Source of the DNA: Owenia fusiformis
Taxonomy: Eukaryota; Annelida; Polychaeta; Sabellida; Oweniidae
Assembly: GCA_903813345.2 (NCBI GenBank)
Contig: CAIIXF020000004.1
Coordinates: 14,079,001-14,143,000, forward strand
DNA: 64,000 nt
Direction of reading: 5' to 3'
In this document: positions 10,843-23,719 of the stretch, piece by piece
How the letters are laid out: each line of letters opens with the position of its first letter
How positions within the stretch are numbered: the stretch's first letter is position 1
Notes under the pieces: model-generated
Database searches by the model: none
What the model was told of the DNA's origin: nothing
Seen by the model: only the letters and a program-made list of their open reading frames with translations
Made by a program: the position numbers and the translations under genes

Positions 10843-13800
10843 ATGATGGAAGTTCCAAGAATCACGCTCATTGTTGCTGTTATTTGGACGTCACCTTTGA
10901 CAGTTTCAAGTCAAATGTGGGCGACTAGTGAGTTTATAGAATGCATAATAAAATACAGATCAGCTACGATGGCTCATTTTATTTTGTTAAATTAGAATTT
11001 CTGAAAATTGTAAAAGCGAAATCGAAAATCAGAGGTACAAGGTGTTCACCTGATGTTGGGGATTCGGCCATATTAAAACGCTATATACATGAAACGCTGA
11101 TGAGAAATAATTGCTAAAATTCATGGATATGCGGAATGCAGAACATGATACTTGTTTTCATGTTTTATATTCATTTAGGTCCAGGTGTGACATGTAATCC
11201 AACGTGTCCAAGTTTTTTCCCTCTTTATGAGTGCCGTCAGATCGTCAGTCCCATCACACAGAACGGGGTGTGTCTACCGGACGTGGATTCACGAGGTTGT
11301 TGCAGTGGCTGCCTTACAGGTAAGTTTATGGGCCATCCGTGTCATTAGCAAACATATCATTGGTAGTCAGGGGTAGATCTACGAACTTATCATTTGTCAA
11401 GAGGCGAAAATAGGATTGGTTGCGATTTGGTGAACTTTTTATATTGTTTTAGTACTATTTTTGTTTTTTTAAGTATACGTTTTTTGTTCTTTTCTACCAA
11501 TGCTCTGGAATGAAATAAGACATCTAGAATTAAAATCAACACCCCACAAATAGTTAGTTGGAACTCCCTGAAGCTACGTTTGTTTTGTATGTTTTTATGT
11601 TTTATTTATTTTAGATAACACACAAAAAACTATGCATTACATGTGTATTTCACACACACAGGTTTGATTGACGCATCAACCGGTATTGGCAATATCCTCA
11701 CGACTGTAACTGGTGCCATTAACGGAATTACGATATTTGATACCACCGAACAAGGCCTTATCGATCAAGTACTTACTGACTTAGTGGGTATCGAGCAGTT
11801 TGGAAACATGGAGAATATACTAAATAATGTAGATAACCAGATTGTTCCGAATCTTTGTACTTGGGGCCAAACCTTTGCGACAAAATTGTGGCGTATTAAG
11901 GACGACATAGAGCTTGTCCTCGGTTTAATTGATGGTCGAGGTGGGACACTTGAGCCAATTGAAAGAGGGTCATTACAAACTGTAATAAATTTTGTCCATT
12001 GGTTTAAAAAATGCCTTTTACCGAGACGTAAGTTACCTTTCAACCATATAGGCTATATTGTCCACTTCAAAACCAATGCTATAAAGTTCACTCTCCATTA
12101 TGGTTTCCCCATGAAGTAAAAGTAATTCACCTGATTTTCAAAATGAATATACATGCAGTGCTTCTATTATTGCATTTATGTATACTAGCACTATTCTAGT
12201 ATCTTGTTGACCTATAGTCAGTACTGTATTGATGCATTGGCCACTTACTAAGGTCCATATTATTAAATCAGGAAGTGTAGAGGCGTAGACGCTAAATCAG
12301 CTAAACTTTTTGTGTCTGTCAAAATCCATTTGCATCCTTCGCATCCTTACATCTTATCCACATATCTTGTTAATTAATGAAACACAATAGTATAATCTTT
12401 GGACTTACAAAGTTGTATGACATTTGATAAGTGAAAAGCTAGCCCTTGGAGCATTTTTCTAAAGCCATTTTGTAGCGGAAAATGATGAAATCTTGTATAA
12501 AGTATGACTTGAATCGATTGCAAACGTCATATTTGCACATTTGATGAGATATACCATTTGTGCCATACTATGAAATTTTTTTAATTTGCATTCGATTCAG
12601 GCCATAGTGTATAATTGGTAAATTTGTGATTATGGATGGAAGCCAATGGCTTGTATTGCAGCTCGGAATAGCCTGACAACAGTTTAAAATCGGATACCGT
12701 TGTCACAAATGGCGGACATAACCGTCGCTTCAATTAGATTTTCATGAACTGTATGTTTGATAGAGCACCTAGACTAAATTTGGAACAACAATCAATCAAA
12801 TTGTCTTAATACTCATTGTACAGTTAATATTGTTCTACCATCGAAATAAAGTTCTTTAATTTAACCGATCAAAATGAAATACGGGACAACGGACACTGTA
12901 ATTACCATATACCGTTGTCTTTCTAAAGTTGAACAGTTGAAGCGACGGTTACGTCCGCCATTTGTGACAACGGTATCTGACTTTACCGTGGTCAGGTTAG
13001 TCATGATATCCTCGTGTTAAGTCAATGGAGCACATCTCATCTCAAATCAATACTAGTACACCCTTGCTGAACTTAATGGCCTCAACCTCAGCCCATGTGA
13101 GTCCAAACGCTTAATCAATTTCCAAAGTGTTATGTGACATTATAGTCTTCATGTCACACCTTAAAATGATTCATTCTGACCAGAGGGATATTTGGCCATA
13201 ATTATACATTTCTTGCATACATCACCAAGTCTAATGATATTGCATATTATAATGAACAAGACAAGCGAATTGAGAAACAGAAGTTACAGCTGATGTCTTC
13301 GAAAGACGATATGACGGATGGTTCATACTATGTGCAGAAAGAGATAGACAAATAACCATATTTAGACCTATTTTGGACACCCAATATGTGCTAATAATCA
13401 TCTCATAATCTTTAGTGCTTGAAGTCAGTGGCTTGGAGTGTTTCAAAGACGATTTGGGTTGCGATTATCGGCATCGTCCATTCTGTAAATCCGACTGCAG
13501 ATGTTCGGAATGTAGAGATGACAACGACTGTAACGAACCAAGCAGGCCAAACTGCAGAAACAATCAAGCAGGAATAATGATATGTGGGGATCCTCACATA
13601 TCTCAGACCATTAAAGGCGCTGAACATCGACGACTTTGCTACGACTTTGTGGGAAAACCTGGTTCAGCATATCTGTTCTTCAGAGATTACGAGATAGGTA
13701 GATATCTTCGTTAAATTTGGAATGTCCTCTCCCTTAGAAATACGATCTGTTACTGAGATTTTCGCTAGTTGAGACTCAAATTTGACGATGAACAGCAGAT

Positions 13801-15241
13801 TTTTTAGGTAGCTATACCCCGCGTGCCCACATTACATCGGAAGTAACTAATTTCTATCAGTTTCTTTTTTAGATATCAAAACAACGTTCATCGAGAATGA
13901 GGACGCCAACCTCGAGTCTTCTGTCGACTACATCGGGCAAATTAATGTAACAAGAAGCGACATCGAGATTTCGATCTCACCAGATCAGGTAATCTTGAGG
14001 ACATCAGAATGTGAAACAATTTACCCGTGGAAAGAAGATACCGTTAAGCTCGAAGGCGGATTAATGATGACCGGAAAGAAACAAGTCCGTGTTTACTTAA
14101 ACAATAACACGGTTGAGCTTGTTGTCACTCGTAAAGGACGCGCTAAGGGAACTAATTTCTTGAACTTTGGTGTCACAGAAAAAACAGGCATGACTATCAA
14201 CGCCGGTGGAGTTATGGGTAAGTTGATTCCAATATTTGCAAACATTAACTAATATTTTAATAAGAGTTTTAAGCAATAAAAGGTAGCGATGAGTTGATTG
14301 TGATTTTCGGAAAGTAGTCACACTTTTCCAATGTATAAAGCTTGGTCATGGTATTCCTTGCCATTTGTCAGTTTATAGTGCCGATTTCATTTCACGAAAA
14401 TGACTTGTTGAAAATTCCTGGACTCCCACTTGTTCACACTTTCAGAATACCATGCAATGTAGATTATCGTTTTTACTAGTACTGTTTTTACACATTGTCA
14501 TGATCCCTTGCTGACTCATAATTAGAATATCATGTTTCTTTGTACGATTTTGCATTTAACATTGTTGTTCAAAGGGTTATTATTGTAAGAATTAGATTGC
14601 CCCTTCATTTTTAGAATCTGATTCGATCAATTCCATTTCATCATATGATGCATGGATATAAAGAAATGCCTGTCTAAATGATCAGTAGATACCCAGAATC
14701 AAGCAATGGATTTAGCTTCATTGCCTTGTAGTTGTTCTTTACAAACTTCGGATATTAATCCTGTAGTATCTTTAACTTCTTTCATTCATTTGATCAGATA
14801 TATTATGTTCCAGGTATGAACCATAAGGGGCTTATTTGTATAAGCTTGTAAAATATTGTTTTCGATATTTACATTTTACACTTGATAGCTTGGGTAAAAA
14901 TAGGGCCTTATACAGAGCCTTGTGGAACACCACATAGTGATGTTCTTTCATTAGATTTTATATTGTTATAAGCGTGTTATAGTTTGTCTGTGATATTTAC
15001 ACTTCATATATATACAGTGTTTATATTTATATATTTTGATGTAACTTTAAACGCGTGATCAATTGTTACAGGATGGATTGGTAATACGGCTGTTTACAAG
15101 AATGAAGGCCCTCATTCTGGTTACATAACATTAGGAGAAGTCACAATTCCTGTTTACGACAATAAAGACGGCTGCTTGAAAATAGATGAAGCGTATTTGG
15201 ACAAGTTCAGCTCTATCCTTCATTTGTTCGAAATGGACTAA
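10843..15241 (+). CDS. Secreted cysteine-rich protein with ITIH-C/vWF-D-like C-terminal domain, paralog 2 (6 exons, 462 aa)
   Basis: Predicted exons are 10843-10927, 11179-11319, 11662-12027, 13416-13697, 13873-14217 and 15072-15241. All junctions are GT-AG and phase 1. Domain order is the same as in paralog 1: signal peptide (MMEVPRITLIVAVIWTSPL), residues 29-75 with C-x3-C-x8-C-x12-C-x8-CC-x2-C, a unique helical segment 76-197, a Cys-rich stretch 198-235, then CGDPHI, LCYDFVGKPGSAYL and LNFGVTEKTG...NAGGVMGWIG. Exons 4-6 have identical lengths in the two genes (282, 345 and 170 nt) and are much more similar than exons 1-3, so the N-terminal half is diverging faster. NVT and NNT sequons occur in exon 5. 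The protein is presumably extracellular and its function is unknown. No AATAAA was found before the minisatellite at 15366. Confidence 0.8.
12672..12996. mobile_element. TIR element, 325 bp, in intron 3 of paralog 2
   Basis: Ends CCTGAC and GTCAGG lead into long inverted arms sharing ATACCGTTGTCAC, AAATGGCGGAC and CGTCGCTTCAA, about 60 bp in all. The target duplication is not clear. There is no coding capacity. The rest of this long intron (12028-13415) shows nothing else recognisable. Confidence 0.7.
14680..14940 (-). pseudogene. Relic of a non-LTR retrotransposon reverse transcriptase (motif GVPQGSV)
   Basis: On the minus strand, 14931 down to about 14900 reads GVPQGSV, stop, GP. This is the catalytic-domain motif GVPQGSVLGP with the leucine codon changed to a stop. 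Downstream sequence has several stops and frame changes. It lies in intron 5 of paralog 2 and is dead. Confidence 0.45.
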
Positions 15242-15365
15242 AAGAGTTACAGTTATTCAAAACTTTTTCGAGGACTTTCTTTAACTAACTTGAATATTCG
15301 ATCGATCATAATTAATGGAATTGTTCATATATTTATCAGTATTTTAGCTACTATATTTCTACAAA

Positions 15366-15683
15366 TTTTGGCTATTAACATACACTTTGTTTATTAACAC
15401 ACATTTTGGCTATTAACATACACCTGGCTATTAACACATATTTTGGCTATCAACATACACTTTGACTATTAACACATATTTTGGCTATTAATAACACCTT
15501 TGCTATTAACACACATTTTGGCTATTAACATACACTTTGGCTATTAACACACATTTTGGCTATTAACATACACTTTGGCTATTAACACACATTTTGGCTA
15601 TTAACATACACTTTGGCTATTAACACACATTTTGGCTATTAACATACTTTTTGGCTATTAAGAAACGTTTTGACTATTAACAT
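15366..15683 (+). repeat. Minisatellite of alternating 18/19-bp TTGGCTATTAACA units
   Basis: The motif TTTTGGCTATTAACA repeats, alternately followed by CACAT and TACAC, giving a higher unit of about 36-38 bp. About 8-9 higher units are visible before the array runs into the gap, so its true length is unknown. Confidence 0.9.
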
Positions 15684-16183
15684 NNNNNNNNNNNNNNNNN
15701 NNNNNNNNNNNNNNNNNNNNNNNNNNNNNNNNNNNNNNNNNNNNNNNNNNNNNNNNNNNNNNNNNNNNNNNNNNNNNNNNNNNNNNNNNNNNNNNNNNNN
15801 NNNNNNNNNNNNNNNNNNNNNNNNNNNNNNNNNNNNNNNNNNNNNNNNNNNNNNNNNNNNNNNNNNNNNNNNNNNNNNNNNNNNNNNNNNNNNNNNNNNN
15901 NNNNNNNNNNNNNNNNNNNNNNNNNNNNNNNNNNNNNNNNNNNNNNNNNNNNNNNNNNNNNNNNNNNNNNNNNNNNNNNNNNNNNNNNNNNNNNNNNNNN
16001 NNNNNNNNNNNNNNNNNNNNNNNNNNNNNNNNNNNNNNNNNNNNNNNNNNNNNNNNNNNNNNNNNNNNNNNNNNNNNNNNNNNNNNNNNNNNNNNNNNNN
16101 NNNNNNNNNNNNNNNNNNNNNNNNNNNNNNNNNNNNNNNNNNNNNNNNNNNNNNNNNNNNNNNNNNNNNNNNNNNNNNNNNNN
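15684..16183. other. Assembly gap (500 N)
   Basis: Exactly 500 N, a fixed-size placeholder, sits at the end of a minisatellite. Bases 16184-16590 after it hold nothing recognisable. Confidence 0.99.
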
Positions 16184-16593
16184 CTTGAAGGCATTAGGGG
16201 GAAGAGTTACCAATATTAGAGATTTAAAATGTATCCAGGGAATGGCCTTTCAGAGGGAGACAAGTGAAGCTAGATATCTGCTCAGGGAGATTAACTGATA
16301 GAATAATTACTAGAATAGTAGATGGATTCCTCCTTATAGTCTATAAAGGAGTACTACTGTACTTATAAGTGACTACACCATAAGTTCACAAAAAACACAA
16401 ACTAAAATAAATTAGATGATTGGGTAAAATGCATATTTTTATTTGTTCAAGTTTCACATTTCATTACAAATAACAATTCAATATTTGTACCAATTTCAAA
16501 ACATTTAGTATTTTTATACAGTATAGCTAAAAGATATTCACTGAGATGTTAACCAAATATTGGCAAGATAAGAAAATCTCAATCCCCAATCTA

Positions 16594-17110
16594 CAGGGTG
16601 GGCCAAAGAAAATTGGAACATCTTTTCCATTCATTGTAAATTTATTGTTAGTCATGTATTATCTTCAATACATGTACTTTAGGAAATTGAAAACAATTTA
16701 TTGTCAACACCTTGTGGAAATATGAATATACAAGCTAAACATTTAATCATTCAATGCAAGGGTTTCCTGAACATGTCCTCCACCCACCTGAACAATCAGC
16801 CTGAGCAGTTTTTGACATACATGGCTTAAATGATAGGTTTTGGTACATTTTGTGCCAGTTTTGAAAAAAACTGAGGTCAGTTAAGCTAAATAACCCAAGG
16901 AGGGCATGTCTAGCTACTCCTAAAGATAACTACATATGTTTAATTGATGGACATTGTGTTGAGACTACATGTATTTCCAGCAGTGATGTCTCAAGCAGAG
17001 AAAATTAGAAACTTTCCATGACCATTAATTGATTTTTTGTGGACTGAAGTGTAATATTAAAGGAAATTGAGTAAATAGAAAAATGGTCCAATTTTTATTG
17101 GCCCACCCTG
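16594..17110. mobile_element. Tc1/mariner-type MITE, 517 bp
   Basis: Ends CAGGGTGGGCCAA and TTGGCCCACCCTG are perfect 13-bp inverted repeats, extending imperfectly to about 26 bp. Both are flanked by TA (16592-16593 and 17111-17112). No transposase frame is present. Confidence 0.8.
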
Positions 17111-17112
17111 TA

Positions 17113-18905
17113 AAGTGATGAAATTATTAGAATACACTTTAATCTGGTCTTATACATGTATTGTTCTGATTGGATAGGAGGCTCAGTAAATACATTAATT
17201 GTGTTGAATATTCTGTATTGCCATACATGTAGCTCTGGTGAAAATAATATGGCGTCTCCTTTCGGAAATATTCTTTTTTAAAAAGCATATTTTTTGAAAT
17301 CCAATAAAATATTTTTCTTACTATAAAATATGTAAGCTTTACTCAAAATATCTAAGTTGAACAAGGTGCAAACTTTATAATAGAACAATCGATTTTTCAA
17401 GAAAGGTCTGAACAGAATTTATCAGAATTACAGTTCCATGAAAAAAAGAAATCAGATGATTTGCTTTCATAAAATATTGTGATATGGTTCATTCCATTGA
17501 TTGTGAACATTGGTGTACTGGTGACTTTCCAGCAGTTTGAGTTGTCCTTAAAATAAAAATTGATATTTGATTAATAAAAATGTATTTTTAAATTTTGCAT
17601 GGGGCCTTTAGCAGTGAATAACAGTCATGGTATACCATCATACAGGGCAATACAAATATCTAAAAACACTTAATGAACCATTACTTGTATCTGAATCTTA
17701 TTCACAGAACACTACACAAAGGTTAAAGGAAAGGATTTGAATACGACTTGAGAAAGTACATGTATTTGTGAACTTGGCCCAAGTGCCCCATCCTCTCCGA
17801 CCTCCATGTAGCCCTGATGCTACCCCAAATTGCGCACCGTTCATTTACTTTGAATTGAAAGCCCTCAATGACACATGCCCCAAAACTCCAGGCTAGTAAA
17901 AAAAGCTGTACAGAAATAATTAAACATGATGCTAGATGCATAGAAAACCAGCAGAAATTAAAGTTATTGAAATTCCAACAAACATTGAAAGGATCAAATT
18001 AAAATAATTGATTTGAATGATAATCAATGACATTCCAATTGCTAAGATTCCTGAGCTAGAATATTTGGAATGTATAGTACAGGTATCCCCAAATTATAGG
18101 AGTCTCATTAAAAGATTTTATATCCATTTTAAGACACTTTCATTACTTGAACTTCACATATTTGGTAAATTACAGTATTCCTTAAGAATGTGTCCATTGC
18201 TTAATAATCATTACAATTATTACATTTGTCACTAGCATTAACCTCCTAGTGCGAGGCAGTGTAGCCTCTTTTTCTTTGCATTTTAAAGGTTTCTGTACCA
18301 TTCAGTTTTAAATTTGCCATATATCCATCATTCAGCAGAAGCTATACTTGATTGTTTTGCAAGAATTAGCCTACTTCTATTGGCTTATGTAATACAAAAC
18401 AATGTTTTTTTTTCACTTGGCCCTACACCAGACTGGATTTATTGGCCATATATCCAATACAGTATATTTGATGAATCAGCACTATGCTCGATTGTTCACC
18501 TGGTTCTACAGGTAGGTGTATAATAATTAGTTTTCGTGGAGCTAGATCTGTTGATTCATATATTTGTTGGTTCATATGGTCCCATATTTCATGGTTCAAC
18601 TCTTTGCTGACTTGTATATTGTTTGTTAACATGGCTCTGTACCTTTTTAACTTTGCTGAAAATAAAAAGTTTTATATTAATGTTTGCAGATGAGATAATT
18701 CAGATTTAACACTCTAGAAACTGAGCCCATTTTCTTGCAAAATGTTTAGTTGAAATTTGAATTGATAAATGTTCAGTAGACATATTCAAGTGTATCATGA
18801 CAAGGGAGAATCAAGAAGAAGTCACTTCTATTTCATTTCTATTTTTAAAGTAGCCCCACATATGTAATTAACCTCTTTTTTAAATACCTTTTCATTGTCA
18901 AAAAC
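17113..18905. other. Intergenic, no recognisable gene or element
   Basis: Only short random frames (about 70 residues) without family resemblance were seen. No inverted-repeat ends or tandem repeats were noticed. Confidence 0.5.
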
Positions 18906-18909
18906 TTTT

Positions 18910-19300
18910 TCACCTCAATTTCAAAATAATTTATTTAATTTTTCATAACAAAATTACAACATTATACAGACTTTTGACAACCCAGGGGATGTATAATGGC
19001 CCATAATTAATTTTACAATATAAATGAACAACTGTGAGCATTCAAAGTGGTACATACATCTATACAATGGTATAATGCAATATAACAATACAATATAAAA
19101 ATACAATAATATGAGACAATAAAGAAATACAACAATATGTTATGCTTATTCTCTACTAAAGAGGTTAGTTTTTAAAATAGAGATTAGTGAATTCAATGGT
19201 TTATTTCTAAAATCCTCATAAATGGAATTCCATATATCCGAACCATGAACCCTAATATAATTTATTGAAGACATTTCCAAATTCACACTTCAACTGATAT
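18910..19300 (-). pseudogene. 3' end of a non-LTR (CR1/jockey-like) retrotransposon
   Basis: On the minus strand around 19265-19150 the frame reads IRVHGSDIWNSIYEDFRNKP then LNSLISILK. This fits the typical end of CR1/jockey-group reverse transcriptases (xxxGPKIWNSLPxxLRN...FKxxLK). A 3' untranslated tail follows and ends in an AAATTAAATAAATT-rich stretch near 18920. Confidence 0.5.
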
Positions 19301-19339
19301 TGTTTCCAAGTGTTCATTAAATAAACAATTTGGGCATGG

Positions 19340-19814
19340 TTTCAGTTCATATATATGATATTTAGTAGAAATGATCATCTTAATGTAAAACACAAAAGTG
19401 GTAAGAAATACTTTTTATTATTTAATATAGTGATACCCTCATCAAATTCCAAAATGAAGGATTTTTTAATAATGATTTTTTTAAATGTCAATGTGCAATG
19501 GCAGAGCTATATGACATTATCATATTTGTTTGAAATGAGTTCCCTGAGATTTGGCTCATTTGTGTTATACATTGGGTGCATTCTTTGTTTTTTAATCAAA
19601 AGTGCTCCCTAATTTTGTGTGCCCCGTCACATATTTTTGTATCACTGTGCTTTATTAAACATTTTGAATGGTATTTCCGTCCATCTATGTTTAGCTTAGA
19701 TCGTCTAATAAATCTTGAACACAAAATATGTATGCAATGGTGGTAAGAAATATTTTTTATGAATTTGTGATATAAAACGGAAGCTTTATTTGTTATTTTA
19801 AAGTAAGTGCCCCC
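19340..19814 (+). repeat. Left flank of the inverted satellite block (segment A plus junction)
   Basis: 19340-19744 is the reverse complement of 40095-40500, and 19742-19814 is the reverse complement of about 33566-33640. In this left copy the two parts are continuous. GGT at 19742-19744 is the empty insertion site of the CACTA element found in the right copy. The word GTGGTAAGAAATA occurs twice (about 19396 and 19740), which hints at an older internal duplication. Confidence 0.8.
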
Positions 19815-22466
19815 GAACCCTTCATGGTTAACTATCAGTGAGGTTGACCTACCCTCAGGACCTATATGATTGACACTCAGAAAGAGGAACTACCCTCACG
19901 ACCTTCATGGTTAACTATCAGTGAGGTTGACCTAACCTCAGGACCTATATGATTGACTCTCAGGGAGAGGAACTACCCTCAGGACCTTCATGGTTAACTA
20001 TCAGTGAGGTTGACCTACCCTCAGGACCTATATGATTGACTCTTGGGGAGAGGAACTACCCTCAGAACCTTCATGGTTATTGCCAGTGAGGTTGACCTAC
20101 CCTCAAGATCTATATGATTGACTCTCAAGTAGAGGAACTACCCTCAGAACCTCAATGGTTAACTATCAGTGAGGTTGACCTACCCTTAAGACCTATATGA
20201 TTGACTCTCAGGGAGAGAAACTACCCTTGGGACATTATCAGTGAGGTTGACCTACCCTCAGGACCTATATGATTGACTCTTGGTGAGAGGAACTACCCTT
20301 GGGACCTTCATGGTTATTGCCAGTGAGGTTGACCTACCCTCAAGATCTATATGATTGACTCTCAAGTAGAGGAACTACCATCAGGACCTCAATGGTTAAC
20401 TATCAGTGAGGTTGACCTACCCTCAGGACCTATATGATTGACTCTTGGGGAGAGGAACTACCTTCAGGACCTTCATGGTTAACTATCAGTGAGGTTGACC
20501 TACCCTTAAGACCTATATGATTGACTCTCAGGGAGAGAAACTACCCTTGGGACATTATCAGTGAGGTTGACCTACCCTCAGGACCTATATGATTGACTCT
20601 TGGTGAGAGGAACTACCCTTGGAACCTTTATGGTTATTGTCAGTGAGGTTGACCTACCCTCAGGACCTATATGATTGACTCTCAAGTAGAGGAACTACCC
20701 TCAGGACCTTTATGGTTACTGTCAGTGAGGTTGACCTACCCTCAGGACCTATATGATTGACTCTTTGGGAGAGGAACTACCCTCAGGACCTTCATGGTTA
20801 TTGCCAGTGAGGTTGACCTACCCTCAAGATCTATATGATTGACTCTCAAGTAGATGAACTACCCTCAGAACCTCAATGGTTAACTATCAGTGAGGTTGAC
20901 CTACCCTTAAGACCTATATGATTGACTCTTTGGGAGAGGAACTACCCTCAGGACCTTCATGGTTATTGCCAGTGAGGTTGACCTACCCTCAAGATCTATA
21001 TGATTGACTCTCAAGTAGATGAACTACCCTCAGAACCTCAATGGTTAACTATCAGTGAGGTTGACCTACCCTTAAGACCTATATGATTGACTCTCAGGGA
21101 GAGAAACTACCCTTGGGACATTATCAGTGAGGTTGACCTACCCTCAGGACCTATATGATTGACTCTTGGTGAGAGGAACTACCCTTGGGACCTTCATGGT
21201 TATTGCCAGTGAGGTTGACCTACCCTCAAGATCTATATGATTGACTCTCAAGTAGAGGAATTACCATCAGGACCTCAATGGTTAACTATCAGTGAGGTTG
21301 ACCTACCCTCAGGACCTATATGATTGACTCTTGGGGAGAGGAACTTCCTTCAGGACCTTCATGGTTAACTATCAGTGAGGTTGACCTACCCTTAAGACCT
21401 ATATGATTGACTCTTGGTGAGAGGAACTACCCTTGGGACCTTCATGGTTATTGCCAGTGAGGTTGACCTACCCTCAAGATCTATATGATTGACTCTCAAG
21501 TAGAGGAACTACCATCAGGACCTCAATGGTTAACTATCAGTGAGGTTGACCTACCCTCAAGATCTATATGATTGACTCTTGGGGAGAGGAACTACCTTCA
21601 GGACCTTCATGGTTAACTATCAGTGAGGTTGACCTACCCTTAAGACCTATATGATTGACTCTCAGGGAGAGAAACTACCCTTGGGACATTATCAGTGAGG
21701 TTGACCTACCCTCAGGACCTATATGATTGACTCTTGGTGAGAGGAACTACCCTTGGAACCTTTATGGTTATTGTCAGTGAGGTTGACCTACCCTCAGGAC
21801 CTATATGATTGACTCTCAAGTAGAGGAACTACCCTCAGGACCTTTATGGTTACTGTCAGTGAGGTTGACCTACCCTCAGGACCTATATGATTGACTCTTT
21901 GGGAGAGGAACTACCCTCAGGACCTTCATGGTTATTGCCAGTGAGGTTGACCTACCCTCAAGATCTATATGATTGACTCTCAAGTCGATGAACTACCATC
22001 AGGACCTCAATGGTTAACTATCAGTGAGGTTGACCTACCCTCAGGACCTATATGATTGACTTTTGGTGAGAGGAACTACCCTCAGGACCTATATGATTGA
22101 CTCTCAAGTAGAGGAACTACCCTCAGGACCTTTATGGTTACTGTCAGTGAGGTTGACCTACCCTCAGGACCTATATGATTGACTCTTGGTGAGAGGAACT
22201 ACCCTTGGGACCTTCATGGTTAACTATCTGTGAGGTTGACCTACCCTCAGGACCTATATGATTGACTCTTAGGGAGAGGAACTACCCTTGGGACCTTCAA
22301 TGTTAACTATCAGTGAGGTTGACCTACCCTCAGGACCTATATGATTGACTCTCAAGGAGAGGAACTACCCTTGGGACCTTCATGGTTAACTATGAGTGGA
22401 GTTAACCTACCCTCAGGACCTATATGGTTGACTCTTAAGGAGAGGAACTACTCTCAGGACCTTCAT
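19815..22466 (+). repeat. Dimeric satellite array, left copy (about 32 units of about 83 bp)
   Basis: Each unit is a dimer: a half containing GGACCTATATGATTGACTC (about 41 bp) followed by a half containing TATCAGTGAGGTTGACCTAC (about 42 bp). The halves are themselves related, both ending CTACCCTC. A shortened variant, GGGACATTATCAGTGAGG, recurs at about 20229, 20549, 21115 and 21683 (spacing about 320, 566 and 568 bp), showing higher-order repeats above the dimer. The array is not coding. Confidence 0.95.
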
Positions 22467-23719
22467 AATTTTTGATCAAACTACCACCTATTGAAAATGA
22501 AGCACAAACTTTTTATTTACTTCGGACTAGCTAGGATAGATAATGATGCAACTATGTCTCCATCATTGCTCAAGTCAATGTAGTGAAATAAATCCCTTCT
22601 TACCTACAAGGAGGGCCAAAAAACAATACTTTGAAAATACATGGATTTCACTCAAATGGCAGGATATGCACACATCAATTATACAACTGTTCCTGAAGTG
22701 GAATGAACAAATATTTAGGGTTTTTTGAAAAATAAAGATAGAGAGACACTAGGGGTATATTTGAAAAATTCAAAATATCAGTAGAAACACATGTTACCTA
22801 ATGGAGTATGGTGTTCAGTATATTCTGAAATAATTTAGACTAAAATGTTTGGTGCTGGTCAGAATTTTACCTCCCAGTTCCAGTTTTCTTGATGTTGAAC
22901 CAAATCATCTAAACTTATTGGTCTCAACATACCCCCAAAGTTCTGATTTCTGTCGGAAATATAAATTACAATAGTTTAAACTACTGGAACTGATATTTGA
23001 GTCATGACTATCATTGTAAACTCGTCCTGTTGAATTTCATCCTGAAATATTTCAAAATAGGCCCTAGTGTCTGTTTACTTAATTTGTCAAGAACCCCAAG
23101 AGATTTATGTATCTAACTTCAGGAATAGTATGAGACTAAATTCAAAGTCAAGAACATGCAATTTGAAATTAGGACAAACTAAAATACATGCTATAATCCT
23201 CTGATATATTCTTTCTCAGAGTGCTCCATAACTATTCAATAATCTTTAGATTATTACCTCAGTAATGCAGAATTGGTCCTGGCATTATACCCCATGGTCT
23301 CAGTGAATGGATTCTAGTTATTTATTTTGTCTGTTCATCAGCGTGTGCCACCATAATTGGCCTGGAAATAGAATTTCATCAACATAACAGTTCAAAAGAC
23401 ATGTGAAGGTAAAGGTTAGGCCTCCTCTCAGAGGTTATGTAATGGGTTGAGTTTTGGTTTTATATTGCAGTTATACAATTCACGATATGTGATTTCTGAG
23501 ATTTTTGACATTTGACCTTGACAGTCATTTGGAGGTCAACTTTGGGAGATGCTATTTTGTACAACTATAACCAATGAAAGCAATAGGGTTAATTCCGACC
23601 AAAAATAAGACATGCGAATGAAAATATTAAGAAAACTTTAATAGATTCTCATGGGCATGTGAACATTAAATTCTCATATGAGCATTTTCTATGGAAACTG
23701 AGTTTTCTTGGTTTAAATT
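22467..23719. other. Intergenic, no recognisable gene or element
   Basis: Ordinary AT-rich sequence. No conserved protein frame or inverted-repeat ends were noticed. Confidence 0.45.

Noticed and set aside
15658-16213. Long frames across the N run
   Set aside because: They exist only because N is translated as X. The same holds for frames across 27184-27683 and 40501-41000.
19815-22466. CRISPR-like array
   Set aside because: Units are contiguous tandem dimers without unique spacers, and the genome is eukaryotic.
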